Source: Paenibacillus silvestris | GTDB taxonomy: Bacteria > Bacillota > Bacilli > Paenibacillales > NBRC-103111 | DNA length: 64,000 bases | Direction of reading: 5' to 3' | Assembly: GCF_009882985.1 (NCBI RefSeq) | Contig: NZ_WTUZ01000017.1 | Location: 43,854 to 107,853, forward strand | The notes under the pieces: generated by a model | Told to the model about the DNA's origin: nothing | What the model saw: the letters and a program-made list of their open reading frames with translations, nothing else | The model's database searches: none | Part shown: positions 8,722 to 16,690 of the stretch, piece after piece | Layout of the letters: the number at the start of each line of letters is the position of its first letter | Position numbering within the stretch: the stretch's first letter is position 1 | Position numbers and translations under genes: made by a program

Positions 8722-9231
8722 CTATGTCGTGGGTATTACTACTATATACTTTTCGTCATCAAAAGAATCAGTTATCTGTCCGCCATTTTTGAGCATGATG
8801 TTAACTGTTGGAATATTGTTTTTGTATGGGAATAACTTTATTTGGTCATAACCAAACGAGATACATTTCTTTAATAATTCGCGAAATAGAATGTTCCCGT
8901 AACCCTTACCGCGGTGCAGTTCACTAATTGCATATCCCAAGTTACCAACACCTATGCTTTCTAAATACTTGCTAGACTTGTGTCTAATTCTTCCTATGCC
9001 AATAGGCTCGTCATCAATAAATAAGAAGAAAGTTGTCTGAGGAATCCAACTTTCAGGTAGATGATTTCCTTTTGAATAATCGTCTTCCCTTTGAAGCCAC
9101 AGAAGATACTCTTTGTACGACATTTCAAATACGGGATTATAAAAGCCATTTTCGTTATTCCTAATGGTTTGTAGCATGTCATACTTTTCCTTACAATCGT
9201 TTAGAGATAATTGTTGAACTTCAATTTTCAT
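8722..9231 (-). CDS. GNAT family N-acetyltransferase
   Basis: The ATG at 9231 (MKIEVQQLSLNDCKEKYD) has GGAG 7 nt upstream and is preferred to the upstream in-frame ATG at 9249. The 169-residue protein contains the GNAT acetyl-CoA motif A as GYAISELHRGKGYGNILFRELLKK (about 110-135; R-G-K-G-Y-G is the pyrophosphate loop) and motif B near NIPTVNIMLKNGG. It is close to the YjaB/YkwB-like cytosolic acetyltransferases; substrate unknown. Single gene. Confidence 0.85.
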   Translation of the reverse strand: MKIEVQQLSLNDCKEKYDMLQTIRNNENGFYNPVFEMSYKEYLLWLQREDDYSKGNHLPESWIPQTTFFLFIDDEPIGIGRIRHKSSKYLESIGVGNLGYAISELHRGKGYGNILFRELLKKCISFGYDQIKLFPYKNNIPTVNIMLKNGGQITDSFDDEKYIVVIPTT

Positions 9232-9358
9232 ACCTAATCTCCATTTCAAGGTTTCATTTTAATTTCTATATGTATCTAATAATGATGAAGGAAATAGTAT
9301 AAAAATGGAAGTTATAATTTAGTTATGAATTGAACTATGCCCGTTAGCGTGATTTAGC

Positions 9359-9411
9359 AAAAGGGGTGGCTAGCCTCCGTCTTCTTGCACCACCGTACGT
9401 ACAAGTCTTCA
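9359..9411 (-). mobile_element. Possible group II intron 3'-end remnant
   Basis: Read on the minus strand, the segment has GTACGTACGGTGGTGCAAGA followed by a GGAGGCTAGCCACCCC hairpin. This resembles the 3' strand of domain V and the domain VI hairpin of bacterial group II introns. The 5' strand of domain V (GAGCCGTATG-like) and any intron-encoded reverse transcriptase are absent, so it would be a truncated scar. The call rests on recall of the motif. Confidence 0.4.
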
Positions 9412-9420
9412 CAATAAATA

Positions 9421-9457
9421 ACGGGACAGTTCAGATTGAATCCTGAACTGTCCCGTT
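9421..9457. terminator. Terminator after the cupin gene
   Basis: A 13-bp near-perfect stem (GGGACAGTTCAG/CTGAACTGTCCC) has an 8-nt loop, T-rich on both sides. It lies just downstream of the leftward cupin gene ending at 9494. Confidence 0.75.
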
Positions 9458-9493
9458 TCTCTTTGTTTAAAATTATGATATGAAGTTCAAAGG

Positions 9494-9967
9494 TTATTTG
9501 GATTGCTGAAGAATTGGAGGCCCAATAATCAGTGTGTCATTCTGCTCCGCCAGTCGCCCAATTTCCTCAAGTGAATGTCTGCTGATCTCGGGGAAGAAAT
9601 CGTCAATACCGCCGGGTGCGAAGGTGAAAAGGATACGCCCCATTTCGGATCCGACGTTAGCCCACGCATGAGGTACGCCACGAGGAACCACGACGCTCGT
9701 TCCGGGAGTAGCCTCAAATTCCTCCTCTCCGCATTGGAAACGGAAAGTACCTTCAAGAATCTCGAAAACCTCTTCACGTTCCTTATGAATATGCTTCGGT
9801 GGGCCAATCAAAGCAGGTACGCGCGCTTCGATGACAGTTATCGCTCCCCCAACTTGATTGCTGTGGATGCGGATGGCCATTTGTTCGCCTGGCATCGTGT
9901 CGAACCATTCGAGATCCTTCGCGAAAGTAACGGCTGCCCCGGTTACGGCTTTATTTGTATGCTCCAT
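9494..9967 (-). CDS. Cupin domain protein
   Basis: The start at 9967 has AAGGAG 7-8 nt upstream, giving 157 residues. Cupin motif 1 appears as PPKHIHKEREEVFEILEGTFRF (about 58-80, with H-x-H, E and G) and motif 2 as TSVVVPRGVPHAWAN (about 92-106), so a metal site of two or three His and one Glu is likely. It is a single-domain, cytosolic cupin of unknown reaction. Similar proteins are often sugar or quercetinase-like dioxygenases or isomerases. It lies next to an SDR gene on the same strand with a 97-bp gap and may be co-transcribed with it. Confidence 0.83.
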   Translation of the reverse strand: MEHTNKAVTGAAVTFAKDLEWFDTMPGEQMAIRIHSNQVGGAITVIEARVPALIGPPKHIHKEREEVFEILEGTFRFQCGEEEFEATPGTSVVVPRGVPHAWANVGSEMGRILFTFAPGGIDDFFPEISRHSLEEIGRLAEQNDTLIIGPPILQQSK

Positions 9968-10064
9968 TTTATATTCTCCTTTAGTCCATCCGTTTTTTTC
10001 TACAAGCATGAGATATTCTAATAAATGCTAGTCACGAGCGTTCTGCTGCCTTCGCATTTTCTTT

Positions 10065-11072
10065 TTATATTGCAAACTTTAAACCTATCAATTGTTCACT
10101 AAGGCTCCAGAGTCGATCGGCTGCCTCGGGATCTACCGCATATGACATCACGCCGGAGTCCGTTAATGTTGAATTGTTATCCAACTGAAATTCGGACTCA
10201 GCGTCCTGTCCAAGAACTACGATATCGCAGTTCTCGCAATAGACGCCACCCATATTTTCAAGCTGTGGGTTCGTCGCACACCATACGCTGGTTGCAGCCC
10301 CTTGCCCTACCGTCTTGAGGTTCTTCGTCGGGTCGAGGACTGGCTGCCCGTTCTCATCAATGACGCCAGCGGCAAGCAGCTCCTCCTGCGAAAGATGTTT
10401 TTCAAGACCGGTGCCAACGATGCTGCCCGGATGAAGGGAAAAGGCGCGCACGCCATCGGCCTGACCACGTTTGTCTAGCGCAACCGCGAAGAGAATGTTG
10501 GCTGTCTTCGACTGGCCATAGGCTCCCCAGCGATCATAGTCACGTCGTTCGAAGTTAGGGTCATCAAACACGACAGGTGAAAAATGATGTCCCCAGGACG
10601 AAACTGAAACCACCCGCGCACCAGTCGCCTTACGCAATGCAGGCCAAAGCCGGGCGACAAGCTGGAAATGGCCAAGATGATTCGTCGCGAATTGCGATTC
10701 ATAGCCTCTCGAATCGCGTGACAGAGGAGATGCCATAATGCCTGCACTGTTTACTAGCATGTGTAGCGGCTGGCCAGAGGCAAGAAAATTCTCTGCAAAG
10801 GCATCGATCGAGGTAGGATCAAGCAAGTCCATCACTTCAATTTCAATGCCTTCGATGTCCGCAAGTGCGGTCTCGGCTTTGTTGCGATCACGTGTCGGAA
10901 CTATGACTTTGGCGCCAGCTGAACGCAGCACACGCACAGTCTCGAGACCGAGTCCGGAATAACCTCCGGTGACGATGGCAATTTTGCCGGAAAGATCAAT
11001 ACCTTTAATAACATCTGCAGCTGTCACAGAAGCTCCAAAGCCAGAGCCAATTGGTGTTTGTTTTGTTGTCAT
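10065..11072 (-). CDS. SDR family NAD(P)-dependent oxidoreductase (paralog 1)
   Basis: The 335-residue protein has a TGGYSGLGLETVRVL nucleotide motif near 35, NSAGIM near 105, a serine in VSVSSWGHHF near 155 and YGQSKTANI near 185 (Tyr-x3-Lys catalytic pair). This is the WW-domain oxidoreductase/retinol dehydrogenase-like long SDR group. AAGGAG lies before the ATG. It is clearly paralogous to the SDR at 12886-13869: both begin with a TKQTPIGSGFGA/SAQKPLDSAFGS-type leader and end with the GVYCENCDI motif. Its GC content looks higher than its neighbours, hinting at separate acquisition. Substrate unknown. Confidence 0.88.
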   Translation of the reverse strand: MTTKQTPIGSGFGASVTAADVIKGIDLSGKIAIVTGGYSGLGLETVRVLRSAGAKVIVPTRDRNKAETALADIEGIEIEVMDLLDPTSIDAFAENFLASGQPLHMLVNSAGIMASPLSRDSRGYESQFATNHLGHFQLVARLWPALRKATGARVVSVSSWGHHFSPVVFDDPNFERRDYDRWGAYGQSKTANILFAVALDKRGQADGVRAFSLHPGSIVGTGLEKHLSQEELLAAGVIDENGQPVLDPTKNLKTVGQGAATSVWCATNPQLENMGGVYCENCDIVVLGQDAESEFQLDNNSTLTDSGVMSYAVDPEAADRLWSLSEQLIGLKFAI

Positions 11073-11444
11073 TTAACTTCTCCTTCAAAGGTTAGTATAT
11101 TAAATGTCTTGTCTCGCGTTTGCTACCTATTTATTGGATCAGAACCTCAATGTCCACTCAATATATTTACAACCCTTGCTTAACTTTTTTTGTTTTATGC
11201 TGTGATCATCACTCCAGGGCTCCTCGTTTGATATTTAGACGTTTAATGTAAAATGTCTATGTGTCTACAATAAACAACTAGACAAAGTTTGTAAAGTGTA
11301 TAATTATTACATAAATAAAAACGGCAGCTGATCCCTGATCAGCTGCCGCGGTATTTATAAAGTTATGAATGTAATAAAATCTGTTGGCTGCCATTGTTTA
11401 ATGAAAGTGAATATCATCTCATGTACGCGCACCGGATTTTGATG
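11073..11444. other. 372-bp intergenic region
   Basis: It holds the terminator at 11314-11347 and the upstream region of the 10065-11072 SDR. No convincing promoter hexamer pair or coding potential was seen in the rest. Confidence 0.6.
11314..11347 (-). terminator. Rho-independent terminator of the dehydrogenase gene
   Basis: A perfect 12-bp stem CGGCAGCTGATC/GATCAGCTGCCG with a 3-nt loop is followed on the minus strand by TTTTTATTT. It sits about 100 nt past the stop of the leftward gene at 11445. Confidence 0.88.
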
Positions 11445-12269
11445 TTAGTTTTGTTCTTGCTCGCAGCTCAAAAGGTTATGCAATAGACTCGAAATAGGAA
11501 CGGGAGAGTCCACTTGTTGTGACGTTTTTTTGAAGATACCCACATCCTTCAACGGGATCTTGTTCTGTGTGAAGAGATGAGATTCTTTATCGACAACCAT
11601 TTGTCCATATCTCTTATAGATAGGAGCATTAAAGAGAGTTTGAGTTAGCATATCAATCACAGCTTTGGGATCGCCCCCGTTCTTCTCGACCATCGTGAGG
11701 GCTTCTCTAATTGTATAGACAGCTGAAGCAATCATGAAGTTTCCAACAAGTTTAACTTGATTTGCCGCCCCTACTTCCTCACCAAAGTCGTATATATTCA
11801 ATCCTCCCATCGCCTCCAGAATTGGTCGAATGCGTTCTTTGGCCTTCTGCGCTCCTGCCATTGGGATAGAGAGTTCACGGCCGACTGCTGCCTGTGGCAC
11901 TCCGAAGATCGGAGCTTCCACCAGGATACTGCCATGCTCTCCGTGAAGAACTGCAAGCTTCCTTGATGTATCCGGCGATAACGTACTCATAGAAATATGA
12001 ATACCTTCGGATCCCAACTGCTCTAAGAAGCCATCGCTCTTGACGATGCTTTCCACAGATTCATCGTCCCATAATATCGTGACGACAATTCCTCCAGCCG
12101 TTACAGCATCAACTGGCCGGGACGCCAGACAGGCCCCTTGAGCAACTAGTGGTGCGGCTTTACTTGCAGTTCGATTGTACACCGTGAGATCATAACCAGT
12201 ATTTAAGAGATTGCTAGCCATAGGTAACCCTAAATTGCCAAGTCCGATGAATCCGATGGTTTCTTTCAT
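11445..12269 (-). CDS. NAD(P)-binding beta-hydroxyacid dehydrogenase family protein
   Basis: The N-terminal Rossmann domain (about 1-160) starts KETIGFIGLGNLGLPMASNLL with the GxGxxG signature and YNRT, which is typical of 3-hydroxyisobutyrate and tartronate semialdehyde reductases. The helical C-terminal domain carries GAANQVKLVGNFMI near 165-180, where the lysine is the family catalytic residue. The 274-residue length is slightly short (usual 285-300). The ATG has AGGAGAGG upstream. A 26-bp operator at 12301-12326, also found before the merR gene, lies in its promoter region, so it is very probably a target of that regulator. Substrate unknown. Confidence 0.88.
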   Translation of the reverse strand: MKETIGFIGLGNLGLPMASNLLNTGYDLTVYNRTASKAAPLVAQGACLASRPVDAVTAGGIVVTILWDDESVESIVKSDGFLEQLGSEGIHISMSTLSPDTSRKLAVLHGEHGSILVEAPIFGVPQAAVGRELSIPMAGAQKAKERIRPILEAMGGLNIYDFGEEVGAANQVKLVGNFMIASAVYTIREALTMVEKNGGDPKAVIDMLTQTLFNAPIYKRYGQMVVDKESHLFTQNKIPLKDVGIFKKTSQQVDSPVPISSLLHNLLSCEQEQN

Positions 12270-12300
12270 AACTTTAACCTCTCCTATTAAAGATTATTGA

Positions 12301-12326
12301 CAAACATAACGTTAACGTCATGTTTG
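12301..12326. promoter_or_regulatory. MerR-type operator, copy 1
   Basis: A 26-bp inverted repeat with core ACGTTAACGT is symmetric except for one base pair. It lies 31 bp upstream of the dehydrogenase start and matches the copy at 12741-12762 before merR. Confidence 0.7.
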
Positions 12327-12338
12327 TCATAAAAAAAA

Positions 12339-12728
12339 TTAGTGCTGCTCTCTTTCCTTAAACCATTGCTCGAAGCGTTCGATATTGGCCTTTATATCAG
12401 CACGAAATTGCTGTAACCCCTCGATCTTCTGGTCAGCCTCTGCGAGATGCTGCCGCAGGATAGTGAGGACTTTCTGTTTAGGTTGTACACCACTTTGGTC
12501 ATAGAAATAGAGATCAATAATGTCTCTTATTTCCTCTAGGCTGAGTCCAAGCTTCTTTAATTGGTCAATTTTTCGCAGGCGAGCAACCGTTTCTTCTGTA
12601 TAGTAGTGTTGGCCGTTGCCTTCTCTCTCTCCAGATGGGATCAGTCCTATACTCTCATAATATCGAACCGTGCGGTGAGTTACCCCGGCTCGTTGGGTTA
12701 AATCACCTATGCGCATGCTTTCTTTCAT
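12339..12728 (-). CDS. MerR family transcriptional regulator
   Basis: The 129-residue protein opens with the MerR winged helix MRIGDLTQRAGVTHRTVRYYESIGLIPS (about 5-32), then YYTEETVARLRKIDQLKKLGLSLEEI, and ends in a long coiled-coil dimer helix (about 80-125) without a cysteine-rich metal or heme site. The ATG at 12728 has GGAGC 7 nt upstream. It is directly upstream of the dehydrogenase gene on the same strand, with matching operators before both, so it is probably autoregulated and a regulator of that gene. It has no cysteine, so redox or thiol sensing through Cys is unlikely; the effector is unknown. Confidence 0.9.
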   Translation of the reverse strand: MKESMRIGDLTQRAGVTHRTVRYYESIGLIPSGEREGNGQHYYTEETVARLRKIDQLKKLGLSLEEIRDIIDLYFYDQSGVQPKQKVLTILRQHLAEADQKIEGLQQFRADIKANIERFEQWFKEREQH

Positions 12729-12740
12729 AACTCGCTCCTA

Positions 12741-12762
12741 AACATAACGTTAACGTCGTGTT
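12741..12762. promoter_or_regulatory. MerR-type operator, copy 2
   Basis: AACATAACGTTAACGT followed by CGTGTT forms a 22-bp dyad (18 of 22 symmetric) with the same ACGTTAACGT core as copy 1. It is located 13 bp upstream of the merR start. Confidence 0.7.
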
Positions 12763-12885
12763 CATAGAATATCATCCTAAATTGAGATTGTAAAGAAGCG
12801 ACTAGCCCGAGATCATGTTCATTGCTTCAATTTCTGTCGACAAATTGATGCTACCCTTAGTGACCTCTTTGGCTGTCGATCACAT

Positions 12886-13869
12886 TTATTTGGAGAGTTC
12901 CAGGATTGACCCAAGTCGCAAAAGATCTTCGCTAACAGTCCAAAGCTTTTCGGCCGCTGATTGGTCGATGGCCCATTCACGTACACCAGTCATAAGCTTG
13001 CTGTCCGGAGGAACAATAGCCGCGATGTCACAGTTCTCACAGTAAACTCCGCCTTTTCCCTCTAACAGCGGACTCACTGCACACCAAATAGTCGTGGCAG
13101 CGCCTTGCTCGACGGTTTTGAAGCCTGCCGGAGAAATGAATTCACCATTTTCTCCCCTTCGTACACCCCAAGCAGCTAATTCCTCATCAGTCATGTGACG
13201 AGTCAAACCGGTGAGAATAGCACCGGGATTGACGGCAAACCCGCGAATCCCATGTTCTTTGCCTCGTTTATCAAGTTCGACCGCGAAGAGTGAGCATGCA
13301 GTCTTCGATTCTCCGTAGGAGATGTCCTTGTTATACGGCCTCTTAGTGAAATTCAAATCGCTGAAATCGATAGGCCCTACCATGTGACTAATCGATGAAA
13401 GTGTAATTACTCGGGAATTTCCGGATTTTATTAATGCTTCCCATAGCCTAGTCGTCAGTTGAAAATGCCCTAAATAATTCGTCGCGAACTGGGTATCGAA
13501 TCCGCGATCGTCTTTAATCACCTGCGGGTTTGCAACACCTGCGTTATTTATAAGGATATCAAGCGCTTGGTCAGACTTCAAAAACTCGGCGGCGAACTGA
13601 TCAACGGATTTAGGATAGGCCAGGTCGAGCTGAATAATCCTGACGTTTTTCATTGCCGAAAGCTTGTCTTGTGCCTTATTAATATCACGTGCACCAACGA
13701 TGACGGTGGCTCCTGCATTGGACAGAACTCGCGTTGTTTCTAATCCGATACCTCCGTGCCCCCCTGTTACTATCGCAACTTTTCCTCGGAGGTCGCGGCC
13801 ACCAAGTGCTTCTTGGGCGGTTGTTTGAGACCCGAATGCCGAATCTAAAGGTTTTTGGGCTGATGTCAT
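12886..13869 (-). CDS. SDR family NAD(P)-dependent oxidoreductase (paralog 2)
   Basis: This 327-residue long SDR has TGGHGGIGLETTRVL near 35, NNAGVAN near 108, ITLSSISHM near 155 and YGESKTACSLF near 183, giving the Ser-Tyr-Lys set. AAGGAG precedes the ATG by 9 nt. The overall plan and C-terminal GVYCENCDIAAI match the SDR at 10065-11072. The two paralogs flank the MerR-dehydrogenase pair on the same strand. The cytosolic substrate is probably a carbonyl or alcohol; not further assignable. Confidence 0.88.
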   Translation of the reverse strand: MTSAQKPLDSAFGSQTTAQEALGGRDLRGKVAIVTGGHGGIGLETTRVLSNAGATVIVGARDINKAQDKLSAMKNVRIIQLDLAYPKSVDQFAAEFLKSDQALDILINNAGVANPQVIKDDRGFDTQFATNYLGHFQLTTRLWEALIKSGNSRVITLSSISHMVGPIDFSDLNFTKRPYNKDISYGESKTACSLFAVELDKRGKEHGIRGFAVNPGAILTGLTRHMTDEELAAWGVRRGENGEFISPAGFKTVEQGAATTIWCAVSPLLEGKGGVYCENCDIAAIVPPDSKLMTGVREWAIDQSAAEKLWTVSEDLLRLGSILELSK

Positions 13870-14299
13870 GGTAATAAGTCTCCTTATTTATGGTTTTGAT
13901 ATAAAAATCCGCCGACCACCCTAACAGCCCGATCCAGATAAATTGGCTCATATTTAAACAAGCCCATCGAGCGGGTTCAAAATTGTTGCCAGAAACTCGC
14001 TTGAGCTTCGTTAAATGATAGAAGACTTGCTCAGAATTATTCTTACCACTTAGATGATGAGTGATTCGTCTTAAGATGAAACAAAGGCTGCCAGCTATTG
14101 GCAGTCCATCGAAAATCACAAACATTATCATCAAAATGTATAGGGAATTGCAACGAACAAATTATGCTATATTGTAAATCTCATCTGTAATGTTACATAT
14201 TCATTCGCACTGGAGGTGATCATCGGTGATCCCTATATGTTTATAACATAAATCACGGTTTCTGATTTCATAGATGAAAAATATTTAACAGGGAGATGT
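13870..14299. other. 430-bp intergenic region between divergent SDR and MFS genes
   Basis: The minus strand is open in one frame from 14134 into the SDR gene, but it has no ribosome site and no recognisable domain. A short hairpin (CTGCCA/TGGCAG) lies near 14090-14106. AT-rich sequence before 14300 probably holds the MFS promoter, but I could not fix the hexamers. Confidence 0.5.
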
Positions 14300-15487
14300 T
14301 TGACATTGGGTATTACGAATCGAAATCCATGGTTTGCTATTATTGCAATTGCATTAGGTGCTTTCTCAATTTCTCTTACTGAGTTTTTGCCAGTTGGTCT
14401 ACTTTTTGAAATTAGCCGAAGCTTTGATGTTTCGGAAGGTACTGCCGGAATTACAGTGACGTCCACTTCTATCCTAGCGGCCATTGCGGGCCCTATTGCT
14501 ACGATCACTATCGGACGTCTGGATCGGCGGATCGTGTTTCTCGGACTGTCATTGCTGCTTATTCTATCTGGGGTACTTTCGATGATTACAACCCATTTCT
14601 TCATGCTAGTCATTGCGCGAATCATCCTTGGGATAAGTGTTGGAGGATTCTGGGCTGTGTCTCTGCCTGCTCAAGCAAAGTTAGTTCCGCAAGAGAAAGT
14701 AGCAAAAGCAATCTCGATTGTTCTAGGAGGATTTGGGATTGGCACGGTTTTAAGTGTTCCATTAGCGTCTTTTATAGCCGCACATTTTGATTTGAGAATC
14801 GCTTTCACGATAGGATGCATACTTGGGATTGCTGTTTTTATCATCCAACTCATTCTGCTTCCGAGAATTCCGATGGAACAAGGGGTGCTTGGTAAGGATT
14901 ACTTGAAGCTGCTAAAGATGAAGGAAGTTAGAGCGGTATTTGTCATTGCGATTCTCTTTGTGGGTGGTCAATTTGCAGCATACACGTATATCACACCCTT
15001 TTTCCAGCAAGTGACTGGAATGGGCCCGAATCTGCTCAGTGCAATACTACTAGTCTACGGGATTGTTTCCTTCATAAGCAATTTTGCCGCTGGCTTCATA
15101 GCCGGACGCAGCATCAAGGGATTGATAGTGTTAACAGTAGTGTTAACCCTTCTTCCATTACTGGGTATTTCACTGTTTGGACATAACGTTGTTATTTCAA
15201 TCATTGCTTTCATTATTTGGGCTATCGCCTGGGGAATGGCTCCTTTGGGCCTGCAGCTATTGGTTCTTTCAAAAGCCCGGAATGCTGTAGAAGCAATAAC
15301 TCCGGTCTATGTAGGTATTTATCAGTTGGCTGTCAGCTTGGGAGCTTTAATAGGCGGTTTGGCAGTTGATATGACCAATGTAACCGGCGCGATGTGGCTG
15401 GGAGCGTTCTCGTTCGCTTCGCTACTCATCCTTCTTACGGTTACATGGAGAGTCAATAGCCGTAACCTAGTCAGTCAAGCAGAATAA
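14300..15487 (+). CDS. MFS transporter, DHA1-type drug or sugar efflux
   Basis: About 395 residues make twelve membrane segments. The first helices contain FSISLTEFLPVGLLFEISRSF, and the A-motif region is GRLDRRIVFLGLS; helix 5 motif C-like glycines are in FGIGTVLSVPLASFIAAHF. It resembles the YdhP/AraJ/SotB group of proton-driven exporters. The start is TTG; the TTG at 14300 lies only 4 nt from GGGAG while the TTG at 14306 lies 10 nt away, so the first codon is uncertain by two residues. A strong hairpin follows. LysR converges from the other side. Confidence 0.87.
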   Translation: MTLGITNRNPWFAIIAIALGAFSISLTEFLPVGLLFEISRSFDVSEGTAGITVTSTSILAAIAGPIATITIGRLDRRIVFLGLSLLLILSGVLSMITTHFFMLVIARIILGISVGGFWAVSLPAQAKLVPQEKVAKAISIVLGGFGIGTVLSVPLASFIAAHFDLRIAFTIGCILGIAVFIIQLILLPRIPMEQGVLGKDYLKLLKMKEVRAVFVIAILFVGGQFAAYTYITPFFQQVTGMGPNLLSAILLVYGIVSFISNFAAGFIAGRSIKGLIVLTVVLTLLPLLGISLFGHNVVISIIAFIIWAIAWGMAPLGLQLLVLSKARNAVEAITPVYVGIYQLAVSLGALIGGLAVDMTNVTGAMWLGAFSFASLLILLTVTWRVNSRNLVSQAE

Positions 15488-15501
15488 CGCAATAAATGTT
15501 G

Positions 15502-15547
15502 AAGGCGATCGCGCTTATATCCCTTAGGGAAACGCGATCGCCTTTAT
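15502..15547. terminator. Bidirectional terminator between MFS and lysR genes
   Basis: The 13-bp stem AAGGCGATCGCG/CGCGATCGCCTT has a smaller inner hairpin in its loop and T/A-rich ends on both sides. Confidence 0.85.
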
Positions 15548-15553
15548 TAATGT

Positions 15554-16447
15554 TTAGGCGCTTACTGCTTGATTTGGGTGAGTAGATAAAATATCTACGA
15601 ATTCTTGAAGGGATGACGATACCCGTTTGTTTTTGTGCAGAATAATTTGTGTATAAAAAGATGGAAGAAGCTCATCCTTCAAAGTAAAGAACGATAACTG
15701 ATTCTTGGCAATCTGTTCTTGAACCGCGATCAATGGGACCAAAGCAAGCCCCATGCCATACATGACACACTGTTTAACGCACTCAATGCTGCCCATCTCC
15801 GTAACAATTTGATAAGAAATATCGTGCTCATCCAGTATTCTTTCCAGCGCTGTGCGGTATGCACAATCTTTCTCGGTCAGTATGAAGGAACTGTTCTGCA
15901 ATACCGAAATATGAAGATTTCTCTCCCCACTCAATGGATGTTCCGGCTGGCAAACAATGACAAGCTTTTCCTCACGAATTTGTATCGTTTTCAGCTCTGG
16001 ATCAGAAAAATAAGGACTGAGAATGAGACCCATATCGAGTTCATTCTGCTTCATCTTCCGGATCACATCAAGCTCGTTACTAGGATAAAATGATAGGTTT
16101 CGATCCATATATTTTCTATGATAAGCTTGATAATAGGGGGGCAAAAAATAAGTCGATAAGGCTTCTATTGCTCCTATTGCAGGGTTTGTTTCTGGCTCCT
16201 TGTTGAAATGCTCTTCCGCGTCGAAGTAAGCATTGACGATCGAATCCGCGAACTGAAGCAGTTGCAAACCGGATTCGGTCAGTTTAAATTTATTGGTCCG
16301 ATCAAATAACTTTAAATTGTAATGTTTCTCTAACGTTTGAATTTGAATACTGACCGTTGATTGCGCATATCCAAGACGCTCAGCAGCTCGTGTTAAGCTT
16401 TGACAGCGTGAAACTTCACGAAAAGTAATAAAATATTGGATGTCCAA
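15554..16447 (-). CDS. LysR family transcriptional regulator
   Basis: The TTG at 16447 has GGAGG 6 nt upstream and begins MDIQYFITFREVSRCQSLTRAAERLGYAQSTVSIQIQTLEKH, the standard LysR N-terminal helix-turn-helix with linker helix. The upstream frame to 16471 lacks a ribosome site. The rest (about 90-290) is the periplasmic-binding-protein-like effector domain, with MGLILSPYF and LVIVCQPEHPL landmarks. Total 297 residues. It is convergent with the MFS gene, not divergent, so a direct regulatory link to that gene is not implied. Confidence 0.92.
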   Translation of the reverse strand: MDIQYFITFREVSRCQSLTRAAERLGYAQSTVSIQIQTLEKHYNLKLFDRTNKFKLTESGLQLLQFADSIVNAYFDAEEHFNKEPETNPAIGAIEALSTYFLPPYYQAYHRKYMDRNLSFYPSNELDVIRKMKQNELDMGLILSPYFSDPELKTIQIREEKLVIVCQPEHPLSGERNLHISVLQNSSFILTEKDCAYRTALERILDEHDISYQIVTEMGSIECVKQCVMYGMGLALVPLIAVQEQIAKNQLSFFTLKDELLPSFYTQIILHKNKRVSSSLQEFVDILSTHPNQAVSA

Positions 16448-16619
16448 TGGAATCCTCCATTCTAGTATCAATTTTTATTAGTGGACTTGTTACTACATTA
16501 TCGTGTTATTCTATACATTTTCAGTATATCAGAAAACTCACCTTGTCCCTATCGTTCGTTCGACATCTCTATCTTCCCAATCTATTGACTTTGAGAAATG
16601 ACAAGAGTATGTTCCGAAA

Positions 16620-16645
16620 AATAAAAAAAGCCGCCATAATGGCGG
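16620..16645 (-). terminator. Terminator of the WYL regulator gene
   Basis: The minus strand reads CCGCCATTATGGCGGC followed by seven T; a perfect GC stem 46 nt past the stop at 16691. Confidence 0.9.
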
Positions 16646-16690
16646 ATATTTATAGTATATCCAGTTTCTTCGGATTCTCGCTCTTTCGTC

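Noticed and set aside
9575..10021. 148-residue plus-strand frame opposite the cupin gene
   Set aside because: The cupin motifs on the minus strand are clear; the plus frame has none.
13685..14134. 149-residue open frame on the minus strand upstream of the second SDR
   Set aside because: Half lies inside the SDR gene in another frame; no ribosome site, no recognisable domain, and composition like intergenic DNA.
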